This document shows, in pieces, positions 44,984 through 54,524 of a stretch of DNA of 64,000 bases. The position numbers and the translations under genes are program-made. The stretch spans positions 1 through 64,000 of the forward strand of contig NZ_QJHK01000007.1 in NCBI RefSeq assembly GCF_003202435.1, in the 5' to 3' direction. The notes under the pieces were generated by a model. It saw nothing but the letters and a program-made list of their open reading frames with translations. It was not told where the DNA came from and made no database searches. This stretch comes from Flavobacterium cheongpyeongense. GTDB taxonomy: Bacteria; Bacteroidota; Bacteroidia; Flavobacteriales; Flavobacteriaceae. How positions within the stretch are numbered: position 1 is the stretch's first letter; every line of letters begins with the position of its first letter.

Positions 44984-45367
44984 CTAAACGAAATCCGTCA
45001 GATAATCCAACGCCTCCTGCTCGACTGTAAAAATCCGGGTAGGCACGGACGGCTTGCTGATTTCAAGATAAAAAGTGCTCATAGTCATAGAAACATTTTC
45101 ACTGCCAATCAGAGCGACAGCTTTTGCAAGCAATGATCCGGATTTGGCGAGATAGTCCCTTGCTGCTTTGTCAATTGAGGCTATACCTCTGGTATCACAA
45201 AAGACAGGAAGATGCCTTTCATTTTGAAATGCAATCCTGTCTGCAACTACTCGCATTGCTACCTGCAAATCTATTGCTGTATTAGCTTTGTATTCGAAAA
45301 AGAGGATTCCCTTTTCAATCCAAAACCTTGCATTTTGATTTTCAAAAGATTCATGTGAGGCAATCAT
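44984..45367 (-). CDS. STAS-like small soluble protein
   Basis: I start it at ATG 45367 (MIASHESFENQNARFWIEKG), giving 127 residues; longer starts up to 45517 exist but would run into the repeat array. The sequence alternates strands and helices like SpoIIAA/STAS-type proteins (ILFFEYKANTAIDLQVAMRV, then HLPVFCDTRGIASIDKAAR). It is similar to small DUF7793-like proteins I recall from Flavobacteria next to AraC regulators. A regulatory or binding role is likely. It shares its upstream region with the oppositely oriented PLP-enzyme gene at 45611. Confidence 0.6.
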   Translation of the reverse strand: MIASHESFENQNARFWIEKGILFFEYKANTAIDLQVAMRVVADRIAFQNERHLPVFCDTRGIASIDKAARDYLAKSGSLLAKAVALIGSENVSMTMSTFYLEISKPSVPTRIFTVEQEALDYLTDFV

Positions 45368-45426
45368 GACCTGTTTATTTAAAACTTGAAATTTAACAAA
45401 ATTATAAAGATTTAGAAATATTATCA

Positions 45427-45504
45427 TTGTCAAATATGGATTATTTCTTGCAAAACATCGGGAATTGTTGTCAAATCGGGAATTACCCTTGTCAAATTGG
45501 GAAT
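45427..45504. repeat. four direct repeats with 20-21-base period
   Basis: The words TTGTCAAATATGGAT (45427), TTGCAAAACATCGGGAATT (45448), TTGTCAAATCGGGAAT (45468) and TTGTCAAATTGGGAAT (45489) start 21, 20 and 21 bases apart, two helical turns each. They lie between divergent genes. Such phasing places bound proteins on one face of DNA, so this is a likely operator array, perhaps for the PAS-AraC regulator nearby. The gaps of only 4-6 bases exclude a CRISPR array. Confidence 0.65.
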
Positions 45505-45610
45505 AAAATATCTGCAACTAAAAGCGCTTTCAATTTTTATAATGAATTTTAGATGTCTAATTTTCAGACATTTACAAAAACACAAATCTAAACCAAAAAA
45601 ATTTATAGAA

Positions 45611-48046
45611 ATGGCAAAAATAAAACACAACAATTTTATCGATACAGTTGACACTGTTTTTTCTAGTGCAAAAGATGAAGGCATATTGCATCTTCATGCT
45701 GAAGGTACATCTCTAAATGGGCGAACCATAAAAATTAGCGGAAGCGAAATGCTCCATTTCGGGACTACCGGATATCTGGGTCTTGAACAGGATAAAAGGC
45801 TAAAAGAGGCTGCAATAAACGCGATCAATAATTATGGAACACAGTTCCCGCTTTCTAAAACTTATCTTTCACATCCGTTGTATGCAGAACTCGAAAGCAA
45901 GATAGATCAGATGTATAATATAAAACCAATCATAACTAAGAACAGTACCCTGGGCCATATGGCAATAATCCCTACTTTGATACGAGATGAAGATGCAGTA
46001 ATTCTCGACCATCAGGCGCACTGGAGTGTGCAAAATGCCTGTCAGATACTTAAGCTTAGGGGAATACCGGTAGAGATGATACGCCATAACAATCTCGAAA
46101 TGCTTGAAGACAAAATTCGCATGCTCAGTGGCAAATCCGGAAAAATCTGGTACATGGCCGATGGTGTTTATTCCATGTATGGAGACTATGCACCTGTAAA
46201 GGATCTTTTGAACCTTTCCCAAAAGTATCCGCAGTTCAACCTCTATTTTGATGATGTTCATGGAATGAGCTGGAAGGGTAAAAATGGTACTGGTTTCATC
46301 TTTGATTCTATTGGAACACTGGAAGAAAACATTGTTGTTGTCAGTACACTGAGTAAGACTTTTGGTGCAAGCGGTGCTACCTTTTTCTGCAGCGATCATA
46401 AATTACGTGAAAAGATAAAAACTTTTGGCGGACCTCTAACTTTCTCTGCACAGCTTGAACCGGCATCAGTTGCCGCTGCAATCGCATCCTGTGATATACA
46501 TCTCTCGGAGGAAATATATGGTCACCAGGCTGAACTTGCAAAAAAAACAGCACATTTCAGTACCCTCCTTTCAAATAGTAGTCTGCCGCTAATCTCTGAA
46601 AACGATTCCCCCGTTTTCTTTCTAGGAATGGGTACCCCAGCTACTGCTTATAATTTTACCAAGCGTCTTTTTTCGGAGGGCTTTTATCTTAACCTTGGTA
46701 TTTATCCTGCTGTGCCAATAAAAAATACGGGAATCCGTATCACGATATCTGCACATAATCAAATTAAAGATATAACCGAACTTGCCCGTGCGATGGATTA
46801 CCACTTCCAAAAAGCAGTGGAAGAAACAGGAAGCAGTAATGAAAAGATACGGCAGGCATTTAGAATGGATATCAGTACAAAACTCCCATCTAAAAAACAG
46901 CACTCAGAACTGCTCCATATTGAAAAGCAAACTAGTATTAAGAACATCAATAAACAGGAGTGGAACAAGTATTTGGGAACTCATAATATCCTTGATTGGG
47001 AGGGAATGCAGTATCTCGAGAAAACGTTCTCGCATAGCCAGGATCCTACCAATAAATGGGATTTTTTCTATTATATAATCCGCGACCAAAACATGCAGGT
47101 TGTCCTAATGACTTTCTGCACATTCGGTATCTGGAAAGATGATATGCTGTCCACTGAATCGGTATCTAGACACCTGGAAGAAATTCGGAAAACCGATTCT
47201 ATGCACATGACTTCAAAAGTACTAAGTATAGGATCGTTATTTACTGAGGGGCTGCACTGCTACATTGACGAGAGTCATTCACTGGCAGAGCAATCACTGA
47301 GATTGCTACTGAATGAGCTGGAACAATCATACAACTCGCTAGGGGCGGATATACTCATTCTGCGTGATTTTGAGCCCGGATTCCACTGGGATGAAATGAT
47401 AAGAAACCAAGGGTATTTTAGAATTGATATGCCCGAATCATGTGTTATTGAAAATGAAAACTGGCCAGCAATTGACAATTACGGTTCCCTGCTTTCAACC
47501 CGTTCCCGTCAGCATTTCAACAGGGAAATAGTACCGTATGAAAAATTCTACGATGTCCAAATAAAAGATTACCTCAATCAAGCGGAACTAGACAGAGCTT
47601 ACGAGCTATATTGCAATGTAAAGGACCGCAACCTGGCCATAAATACCTTTTTGTACAGCAGACAAGTATTTGAAAATATGAACAGCTGTCCAAACTGGGA
47701 GTTCATTATTCTGACCCTCAAAGATGGCCCTAAAAAGAATTTAGTTGGGATAATGTTCTGCTATAAAAATTCAGGAAATGTATATGTGCCTGAACTTATC
47801 GGCATGGACTACATTGCCAGCGAGGGTCTCAACTTGTACAGACAGCTATTATACCAAACGATTAAAAGAGCACGAGAGCTTGAAATTGAACGAATCGATT
47901 TTGGCATATCGGCAAACTTTGAGAAGAAAAAAATTGGTGCTTCTATAAAATCTAAAGTGGCTTATGTGCAGGCAAGGGATAACTACGCTATGGAACTTAT
48001 GCAGACACTGCAGAATGAAACCAATATTCCGCGCTTATCGAGCTAA
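45611..48046 (+). CDS. PLP-dependent alpha-oxoamine synthase fused to a GNAT-like acyltransferase domain
   Basis: This is an 811-residue two-part enzyme. I take ATG 45611 (MAKIKHNNFIDTVD); an ATG at 45497 lies in the operator repeats. Residues 1-400 are a fold-type I PLP enzyme close to BioF, serine palmitoyltransferase and KBL: LYFDDVHGMSWKGK (Asp214, His217) and Lys249 in STLSKTFGASG. These enzymes condense an amino acid with an acyl thioester. The remaining ~400 residues resemble GNAT acyltransferases, possibly in tandem, ending in ELEIERIDFGISANFEKKKI. Together they could make and modify an acyl amino ketone, such as a sphingoid- or capnine-like lipid or a small signal. The product is unknown. 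Confidence 0.75.
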   Translation: MAKIKHNNFIDTVDTVFSSAKDEGILHLHAEGTSLNGRTIKISGSEMLHFGTTGYLGLEQDKRLKEAAINAINNYGTQFPLSKTYLSHPLYAELESKIDQMYNIKPIITKNSTLGHMAIIPTLIRDEDAVILDHQAHWSVQNACQILKLRGIPVEMIRHNNLEMLEDKIRMLSGKSGKIWYMADGVYSMYGDYAPVKDLLNLSQKYPQFNLYFDDVHGMSWKGKNGTGFIFDSIGTLEENIVVVSTLSKTFGASGATFFCSDHKLREKIKTFGGPLTFSAQLEPASVAAAIASCDIHLSEEIYGHQAELAKKTAHFSTLLSNSSLPLISENDSPVFFLGMGTPATAYNFTKRLFSEGFYLNLGIYPAVPIKNTGIRITISAHNQIKDITELARAMDYHFQKAVEETGSSNEKIRQAFRMDISTKLPSKKQHSELLHIEKQTSIKNINKQEWNKYLGTHNILDWEGMQYLEKTFSHSQDPTNKWDFFYYIIRDQNMQVVLMTFCTFGIWKDDMLSTESVSRHLEEIRKTDSMHMTSKVLSIGSLFTEGLHCYIDESHSLAEQSLRLLLNELEQSYNSLGADILILRDFEPGFHWDEMIRNQGYFRIDMPESCVIENENWPAIDNYGSLLSTRSRQHFNREIVPYEKFYDVQIKDYLNQAELDRAYELYCNVKDRNLAINTFLYSRQVFENMNSCPNWEFIILTLKDGPKKNLVGIMFCYKNSGNVYVPELIGMDYIASEGLNLYRQLLYQTIKRARELEIERIDFGISANFEKKKIGASIKSKVAYVQARDNYAMELMQTLQNETNIPRLSS

Positions 48047-48136
48047 ATTATAATTCCAGCGAAAAGTGACGTCGTAAATTTCCGGGCAGCAATGCCCCAG
48101 CTTTTCCTTGTTCAAATAAATCTAAATTCTGTTGTC

Positions 48137-48988
48137 ATGATAAGATCTACATGTGAGAACGCACTTCAGGTTATTCGAAAAGCAGAACAGCAATTCAGCT
48201 TAGATCCTGAACATATAATTGAAAAATCCTACCATATGACTACCGTACTTCGAAACTTGCTTAGTACGGTAAAAAAAAATGTTTTAGAAAATGGCTTCTC
48301 TGATGAAAGTGAAGAGATTAATTTTTTTAAAAGTATTAAACCCCAAATACTTGGAAAACTCATATTCTACAATAAAGTTTTCCGCATTGAAGCATCCTGT
48401 CCTGTTGTAAGCGGCAAAATGCATTACAAATATTTTTCAAACGAGCTTAATTTGCTAAAACAAGAATATAAAGACCACTTTTATACCACAGACTTCTATC
48501 GGTACTATCGTTCAGGAAGAACGGAATGGGACCATCATTTTTTTTGTCTGGGCAAAATAGACCTTCACGAAGGGGTTAATAGTTTTGTGTTTGAAATTGA
48601 CACTCAATTTTCTACCTATTACGATTATAAAGTAGCGCGAATAATTGCCAACGAACTTCTCTACAGCTACCTGATCTCCAAAATTGAACCTGACACGCAG
48701 CAAACCAGTATTTTTTCAGATGGAAACACAGCTAACAGAGATTTTTTCTGGACAGATTCAAAGAATGCTTTGATCGAATTAATTTATGCACTTCATGCAT
48801 CGGGAAGTATTTCTCACGGAAAAGCCGGAATCCGTAAAATCAGTATGGTTTTCCAACTGTTGTTCAGGATACAACTCGGTGATGTCCATCATGCGTTCCA
48901 CAGGATGAAAGACAGGACTGACAGCAAAAGTATATTTCTTGATCAGCTGAAATCATCGCTTAAACAGCACATGGAGAAAGAGCTGTAG
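48137..48988 (+). CDS. RteC-domain protein
   Basis: I start this 283-residue protein at ATG 48137; a longer start at 48092 adds residues not seen in relatives. It matches the RteC family: RNLLSTVKKNVLENGF, EINFFKSIKPQILGKLIFYN, then WTDSKNALIELIYALHASGS near residue 215 and a helical end. RteC of CTnDOT is a regulator needed for induction of excision genes. The gene therefore supports a CTnDOT-like element. No tetracycline resistance or RteA/RteB genes are seen near it. It is separated from the upstream PLP-enzyme gene by about 90 bases. Confidence 0.85.
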   Translation: MIRSTCENALQVIRKAEQQFSLDPEHIIEKSYHMTTVLRNLLSTVKKNVLENGFSDESEEINFFKSIKPQILGKLIFYNKVFRIEASCPVVSGKMHYKYFSNELNLLKQEYKDHFYTTDFYRYYRSGRTEWDHHFFCLGKIDLHEGVNSFVFEIDTQFSTYYDYKVARIIANELLYSYLISKIEPDTQQTSIFSDGNTANRDFFWTDSKNALIELIYALHASGSISHGKAGIRKISMVFQLLFRIQLGDVHHAFHRMKDRTDSKSIFLDQLKSSLKQHMEKEL

Positions 48989-49215
48989 CGGTTTTTGAAA
49001 CATGCAATTCTCTACCAATGAGATGCAATTGGCATCGAGTAGCTATTGACATATAATTAGTTCTATATTTTAATCAGTCCCAGTAAATCAACTAGGTGAA
49101 CTAATTCTTATAACTGTTAAAATTTTCACAAAACCGCATTTTACATTGGCTGACATTGGCAATGAAAAAATTTTGCCCGTAGCAACTTTGCATCACTAAT
49201 GCAAAACACACAGCC

Positions 49216-49512
49216 ATGAATATAGATAGAATGGAATTCATTTCCTGGATGGAACGAATCATAGAACGTTTCGATCTTATGAGCGCACATATCAGTGAAC
49301 TTGAAAAAAAGCGCGGAAGTGTTGACGGAGAAGAGCTATTGGATAATCAGGATATATTGCAGATGCTTAAGATAAGTTCCAGGTCACTCCAGCGGTACAG
49401 ATCTTCCGGCAGGCTTCCCTATTATACAATCAGCGGAAAAATATATTATAAGCTCTCTGATGTACACCAATTCATTAGAGAAAGTTTTAATGTCCGAATG
49501 CCAAAAACATAG
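49216..49512 (+). CDS. helix-turn-helix protein of the excisionase type
   Basis: This is a 98-residue protein with an N-terminal coiled segment (WMERIIERFDLMSAHISELE) and a MerR/excisionase-like HTH (LLDNQDILQMLKISSRSLQR then the wing GRLPYYTISGKIYYK). Such small proteins accompany RteC in Bacteroidota elements and act in excision or regulation of mobilisation. Upstream it has an inverted repeat TTTGCAT/ATGCAAA near 49189 that may be regulatory. Confidence 0.8.
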   Translation: MNIDRMEFISWMERIIERFDLMSAHISELEKKRGSVDGEELLDNQDILQMLKISSRSLQRYRSSGRLPYYTISGKIYYKLSDVHQFIRESFNVRMPKT

Positions 49513-49605
49513 GCCATAGATGGAAAAACAATGCCACAAAATTCCTGCTTTTAGCCAGCACTATTTCACCTTTTAATTTCGCAAATGAATTTAAAATTTA
49601 AAATT

Positions 49606-51030
49606 ATGAGCGAACAAAGTAAAGAGATAGGTAACACTCACGAGGAATTATCGGATATACTGCTGGTATTCGACAAAGAGAAAAAGAAAATCCTGGCCGT
49701 AAAAGGTATTGATCAAAATGGCAATCTTGAAACCGTTGACCCTAACCGGAAAAATGAGAATCAGTTTATGCGGGTAGATAAACAGGGTGATTTGTTTTCG
49801 AATTTCTTTTCCAATTTTTTCAGCCAGCTGAAGAACCCAACCAATTTTTCGTTTTTCAAAATTCCAGCACTGCTGGCTGTTGACACTTCAAAAGATATGC
49901 AGAAACACTTAAATCATCCCACACCTGAAGGTGAACAATTAATGAAACAGCACGAAGTAAAAAAGGAAGATAAACAAGAAAATAAAAACAATATGGAAAC
50001 AACACAGACAAGCCCGGAAACAAGTGAATACAAATACAAACCGGAACAGATCGATTGGGAAACATTAAACAATCTTGGTCTAAGCAAAGAGAAACTTGAA
50101 AAACTAAATTTGCTTGATCCTTTACTAAAGGGATACAAAACAAATGAGCTTGTGCCCGTAAGCCTTAACCTCGGTACTGCCATAACCCGAATGGATGCAC
50201 GCCTATCCCTAAAACAAAACGAAGAAGGACAGGTCGTGTTGGCCATTCACGGCATCCGAAAATCACCCAATCTGAATTTTCCTTTTTTCGGTCACGAATT
50301 CAGCAAGGAAGATAAAGACAATCTTCTGCAAACAGGCAATATGGGACGAATAGTAAATCTCACCAATCCGAAAAACAATGAAATCAGCCCCTCCATTATC
50401 AGTATAGACAGACTAACCAATGAGGTGGTGGCACTTCGTACGGATTTCATTAAAATCCCTGATGAAATTAAAGGAGTAAAGCTTAACGAAGAGCAAAAGC
50501 AAACATTGCTGGAAGGGAAACCGCTTCCAATAGAAGGTATGGTTTCCAATAAAGGAAAAACGTTTGATGCATCGGTTCAGTTCAATGCCGATAAACGCTT
50601 TGTAGAATTTCTCTTTGACAGAAATGCTCCTAACAATCAGCAGAACCAAACTCAGGGAGCACCAAAAAACTTTAGGGACAAAGAACTCGATAATGAACAA
50701 TATCAAAAGCTCAAAGAGGGTCACACGGTTTATATCAGCGGCCTCGTGGATAAAAAAGGCAAGGAATACAATGGATATATCACGTACAACAAAGAAACCA
50801 ATAAAACAGAATTTTCATTCCAAAATCCAGATAAAATCAAAGAACAGATAAAACCTTCTGAGGCGTACAAAACACAAACCGCCGTCAATTCCGAAGGCAA
50901 AACGAACGAAGCAACTAAGAACATCAAGGAACCTTTAAAATCAGGGCAAACAGTCCCTGATGACAAAAAACTGCAGGAACATCAAGAAGAGTCCGATGCA
51001 CCTGCTAAATCTAAAGGGCGTAAAATGTAA
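49606..51030 (+). CDS. DUF3945/DUF4099-like mobile-element protein
   Basis: I use ATG 49606 (MSEQSKEIGNTHEELSDILL), giving 474 residues. The first part (LVFDKEKKKILAVKGID) and the central repeats (LNEEQKQTLLEGKPLPIEGM and LDNEQYQKLKEGHTVYISGL) are the known pattern of DUF3945, with DUF4099 around residue 150 (PEQIDWETLNNLGLSKEKLE). These proteins are near-universal neighbours of topoisomerase III on Bacteroidota conjugative elements; their function is unknown but is assumed to lie in DNA processing. A disordered lysine-rich tail ends the protein. The topoisomerase gene follows after six bases. Confidence 0.8.
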   Translation: MSEQSKEIGNTHEELSDILLVFDKEKKKILAVKGIDQNGNLETVDPNRKNENQFMRVDKQGDLFSNFFSNFFSQLKNPTNFSFFKIPALLAVDTSKDMQKHLNHPTPEGEQLMKQHEVKKEDKQENKNNMETTQTSPETSEYKYKPEQIDWETLNNLGLSKEKLEKLNLLDPLLKGYKTNELVPVSLNLGTAITRMDARLSLKQNEEGQVVLAIHGIRKSPNLNFPFFGHEFSKEDKDNLLQTGNMGRIVNLTNPKNNEISPSIISIDRLTNEVVALRTDFIKIPDEIKGVKLNEEQKQTLLEGKPLPIEGMVSNKGKTFDASVQFNADKRFVEFLFDRNAPNNQQNQTQGAPKNFRDKELDNEQYQKLKEGHTVYISGLVDKKGKEYNGYITYNKETNKTEFSFQNPDKIKEQIKPSEAYKTQTAVNSEGKTNEATKNIKEPLKSGQTVPDDKKLQEHQEESDAPAKSKGRKM

Positions 51031-51036
51031 TAACAT

Positions 51037-53115
51037 ATGATAACAATTATTGCAGAAAAGCCCAGTGTAGCAAGGGAAATAGCCGTACTGCTAGGAGCCA
51101 CCGAAAAAAAAGATGGCTATCTGACCGGTAACGGCTATTTTGTTACATGGGCATTGGGACATTTAGTGGCACTGGCTATGCCGGCAGATTACGGAATTTC
51201 AGGATTTAAGAAATCCGAACTCCCCATAATGCCAAACCCTTTTTTGTTGACGATCCGTAAAATAAAAAGTGACAAAGGCCATGCTGTTGATCCAGGAGCG
51301 GAAAAGCAGTTGAGAATAATAGAACATGTTATTGGCCTGAGTGAAAAGATAATTGCCGCAACTGATGCCGGACGTGAGGGTGAATTAATATTCCGAAACA
51401 TCTACGAGTTCCTCAAATGCAGTAAGCCATTTGAGCGATTATGGATTAGCTCACTTACTGAAAAAGCTATTAAGCGGGGATTTGACAATCTAAAGCCCGG
51501 CATTGATTTTAACGGACTGTATAAAAGTGCACAAATTAGAAGCCAGGCTGACTGGCTATTAGGTATTAATGCCTCGCAGGCATTAAGCATTGCCGCAGGT
51601 GACGGAATCTATTCACTTGGAAGGGTACAGACTCCTGTCCTGGGTTTAGTCTGCATGCGTTACCTTGAAAATAAAAACTTCTCAATAAAACAATACTGGC
51701 AGTTAGAAGTATTACATTCCAAAGAATTCACTGACTTTAGAAGCCTGTCACAAAACAAATGGGAAGATAAAAAATCGGCAGACAACGTGTTAAAATCAAT
51801 CGAACGGAGTGGAAATACCGCTTTTGTCACAGCTGCAGAAACCAAAAAAAGAGCTGAACAGCCACCATTACTTTTTGATCTGACCGGACTGCAAAAAGAA
51901 GCCAACACAAAACTGAATCTTTCTGCAGAGGAAACACTAAGTATTGCACAAAGCCTCTATGAAAAGAAATTTATTACTTACCCTCGAACCGGAAGCAAAT
52001 TCATTCCTGAAGATATGTGGGCAGAAATTCCCGGACTGATCAGAGTTTTGCAGGACTGCGAGGCAGTCAGGCAGGCAGTGTCCAAAGTTAAATGGGGCCA
52101 ATTCAACAAACGCATAGTGAATGACCTGCGTGTAACCGATCATCATGGCCTGCTGACTACCGAGAAAATACCTTCTGCCTTGCCAGCAAAGGAAAACGCA
52201 GTTTATAATATGATTGCTTTTAGACTTCTGGAAGCAATTTCGCAGCCATGCACCAGAGAAGTCACCCATATAGCATTACAGGTTTTACATTATGATTTCA
52301 GCCTGAGTGGAAGCAAAATAATAGAATCAGGATGGCGTGCGATCAGGGGCAGTTTTCATGATAATGACCCGCAGCAGGAAATTCCCGGATTGAAAATCGG
52401 TGATGAACTTAAAATTAAAAGTGCGAATGTTGTGAAAAAGCAAACGAACCCTCCGGCTCTATTCACTGAGGCTGGACTTTTAGCTGCAATGGAAACCGCC
52501 GGTAAAGAAGTCGAAAACAAGGAACAATACAGTGCCTTACGAAATATGGGTATCGGTACGGCCGCAACGAGATCTGGCATTATAGAGACACTCTTTTCTC
52601 GTAATTACATACAAAGGGAAGGAAAATCACTGTTACCTACTCCGAAAGGACTGAAAGTGTATGAACTGGTAAAAGACAAGAAGATCGCCGATGTTGGTAT
52701 GACTATAGAGTGGGAAGCTGCCTTAGAGAAAATTGAGAATAACCAGAGTGACACAGCAGCTTTTCAAAACGATATCAGAACATACACAATATTCATCACT
52801 TCTGAATTACTACAAACTTCCATTGATAACAGTCACGTTCCTCAACTTGTCTGTCCAAAATGCAAAATCCACCAACTTATTGTCAGTGATAAATTTGTTA
52901 AATGTAGAGATGAAGTATGCAATTGGACACAGTTCAGAAATATTTGTGGTGTTCATTTAAGTTTATCTGAAATTGATAATCTTGTCAATAAAGGTAAAAC
53001 ATCATTAATAAGGGAAATGAAAAGCAAATCTGGAAAGAAATTCCATGCGTATATTGTATTAAGCGAAAAATCTGAAACTTTCTTTCAATTTTATAACAAA
53101 AATAGTTTACCATAA
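51037..53115 (+). CDS. DNA topoisomerase III (type IA)
   Basis: This is a 692-residue type IA topoisomerase that relaxes or decatenates DNA by single-strand passage. The TOPRIM domain starts MITIIAEKPSVAREIA and contains ATDAGREGE (109-116). The catalytic tyrosine is Tyr315 in FITYPRTGSKFIPED. A C-terminal zinc-ribbon-like motif CPKCKIHQL-x-CRDEVCNW is present. The length matches element-encoded TopB, used during transfer and replication of the element. Coupled to the DUF3945-like gene by a six-base gap. Confidence 0.93.
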   Translation: MITIIAEKPSVAREIAVLLGATEKKDGYLTGNGYFVTWALGHLVALAMPADYGISGFKKSELPIMPNPFLLTIRKIKSDKGHAVDPGAEKQLRIIEHVIGLSEKIIAATDAGREGELIFRNIYEFLKCSKPFERLWISSLTEKAIKRGFDNLKPGIDFNGLYKSAQIRSQADWLLGINASQALSIAAGDGIYSLGRVQTPVLGLVCMRYLENKNFSIKQYWQLEVLHSKEFTDFRSLSQNKWEDKKSADNVLKSIERSGNTAFVTAAETKKRAEQPPLLFDLTGLQKEANTKLNLSAEETLSIAQSLYEKKFITYPRTGSKFIPEDMWAEIPGLIRVLQDCEAVRQAVSKVKWGQFNKRIVNDLRVTDHHGLLTTEKIPSALPAKENAVYNMIAFRLLEAISQPCTREVTHIALQVLHYDFSLSGSKIIESGWRAIRGSFHDNDPQQEIPGLKIGDELKIKSANVVKKQTNPPALFTEAGLLAAMETAGKEVENKEQYSALRNMGIGTAATRSGIIETLFSRNYIQREGKSLLPTPKGLKVYELVKDKKIADVGMTIEWEAALEKIENNQSDTAAFQNDIRTYTIFITSELLQTSIDNSHVPQLVCPKCKIHQLIVSDKFVKCRDEVCNWTQFRNICGVHLSLSEIDNLVNKGKTSLIREMKSKSGKKFHAYIVLSEKSETFFQFYNKNSLP

Positions 53116-53297
53116 TTTTAAAATAAATTGCGGAGTTTTACAGAGATCGGAGTTTCTGTGTCCAGATGATCCAAACTTAATATTCAAACCACCCTTCATT
53201 TCAGTATTTGCATAATATTTAAAAGCAGTTTAATATATTAACTCAATATCTTATAACGTTGAAAAAAATAATAATTGATTATAGAAACATTGCAATT
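53116..53297. other. short gap between convergent genes
   Basis: The topoisomerase gene (plus) and the RES gene (minus) converge here. No clear terminator hairpin is visible and no gene fits. Confidence 0.5.
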
Positions 53298-54494
53298 CTA
53301 TTCCTCTCTATGAGAATTAACTTCGCTAGATCGTAACGTGTCAGAGATCATATCGAGTACTTCAAGGCTCTCGGGATTATCAAAGAAAAGGACACAGGCT
53401 TTTTTTCCATTTTTAGAAGACGGATAAACAATCCCGTTTATCCTTTTATTACCTTTCAGTTTATCAGAAAATGGAAATCTAAAATATTCAGTTACTACTT
53501 GAGTGGGTACATAATCTATGTGGACGCGCCCATCTCTTTTAATCGGAGACATAAGATCTTGAACAAAATCTCTGATAAAAGAAATCCTGTAATAATCTTT
53601 AAGTTTTTTTTGATCAAATGGACTTGGAAGATCCGGAAGGGCTGATAAATCTATAATAGTCAGTTCTGTATTTGTTCTAAAACCTGCAGTAGTACAAGAT
53701 TCCAAATCAATATTCTCATAGTCCAAGGTTTCTGCCAGTGAAGTCTCGACCTCAAAAGCGCCGTAAAACATTGAAATTCCTGCCGGACTCATTCTGTTAG
53801 CATTTACTGCATTTTCATCGGGAGGGGATGTCATGCCCTTAGGTATAGTAACGGTGAGATCACCTTTTGTATGCTGTCTGCATCTAAATATGACAGTACC
53901 AGCAGGCAATACATTAATTAGATTAAATTTTTTTATACTGTCCCCTATTTCCTTTAGCATATCATTCGAATTGATCAGATAATGTTCCGAATTCAAATCC
54001 TTAACAAGTCCAAAGAAATAACGCGATCTGTTCTTAACTACCTGCTTGAAATACTTCCAGCTGTACAGAAGTTTATCAGAAGGACTGTCATAATATTCCA
54101 TTTCGTTTGCCCATCCTTTGCTGTAATCCAACGAATCAAAAATGTCATTAAACAGCGTTTCTTCATTAATCTCCAATTCGAAATGCTCCTGTAAAATTTC
54201 CGAACTATCATAAACATTACCCAGATAACCTCCCTCCCGGGAATTATAAGACATAAAGTTTGCAGGATCGGTATAAAATGCCTGCACAGCTTCCATCATA
54301 AATACCATAAGATCTTCCAGAGCGATTACAGACTTATTTTTATTGCAATAATCACAATATCCCATATCAGCATTTCTGCGGATAAAATTTTTTATCGGCT
54401 TCTGGTCAAAATGATTTAAACAGACATTCTTATCAGGAACACTTTCTAATCCAAGGTCTTCAAAACGCATCGCTTCCTCCATTACTCCACTCAT
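53298..54494 (-). CDS. HEPN/RES-domain protein, possible NAD-degrading effector
   Basis: This is a 398-residue protein. The N-terminal half has a zinc-binding-like pair (CLNHF and CDYCNK) and a helical HEPN/RES N-terminal domain (ALEDLMVFMMEAVQAFY). The C-terminal half has the RES pattern: GTVIFRCRQHTKG, then MSPAGISMFYGAFEVETSLAET, in which Arg and Glu fall where the family has its active-site residues. RES toxins hydrolyse NAD+ and arrest cells. Normally a Xre antitoxin stands beside them; none is here. Instead the gene is last in an operon with a GajA-like nuclease and a GajB-like helicase, starting 30 bases after the helicase stop. A third, suicidal component of that defence system is likely but inferred. 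Confidence 0.75.
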   Translation of the reverse strand: MSGVMEEAMRFEDLGLESVPDKNVCLNHFDQKPIKNFIRRNADMGYCDYCNKNKSVIALEDLMVFMMEAVQAFYTDPANFMSYNSREGGYLGNVYDSSEILQEHFELEINEETLFNDIFDSLDYSKGWANEMEYYDSPSDKLLYSWKYFKQVVKNRSRYFFGLVKDLNSEHYLINSNDMLKEIGDSIKKFNLINVLPAGTVIFRCRQHTKGDLTVTIPKGMTSPPDENAVNANRMSPAGISMFYGAFEVETSLAETLDYENIDLESCTTAGFRTNTELTIIDLSALPDLPSPFDQKKLKDYYRISFIRDFVQDLMSPIKRDGRVHIDYVPTQVVTEYFRFPFSDKLKGNKRINGIVYPSSKNGKKACVLFFDNPESLEVLDMISDTLRSSEVNSHREE

Positions 54495-54524
54495 AACTTC
54501 ATTTTTTTTACTGATATTTCCTTT

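Noticed and set aside
45427..45504. possible CRISPR array
   Set aside because: Repeats start every 20-21 bases, leaving 4-6 bases between them, too short for spacers, and no cas gene is near. Read as an operator array.
45869..46399. 176-codon minus-strand frame
   Set aside because: It is antisense to the PLP enzyme core, which carries all catalytic motifs. No domain is recognisable in the shadow.
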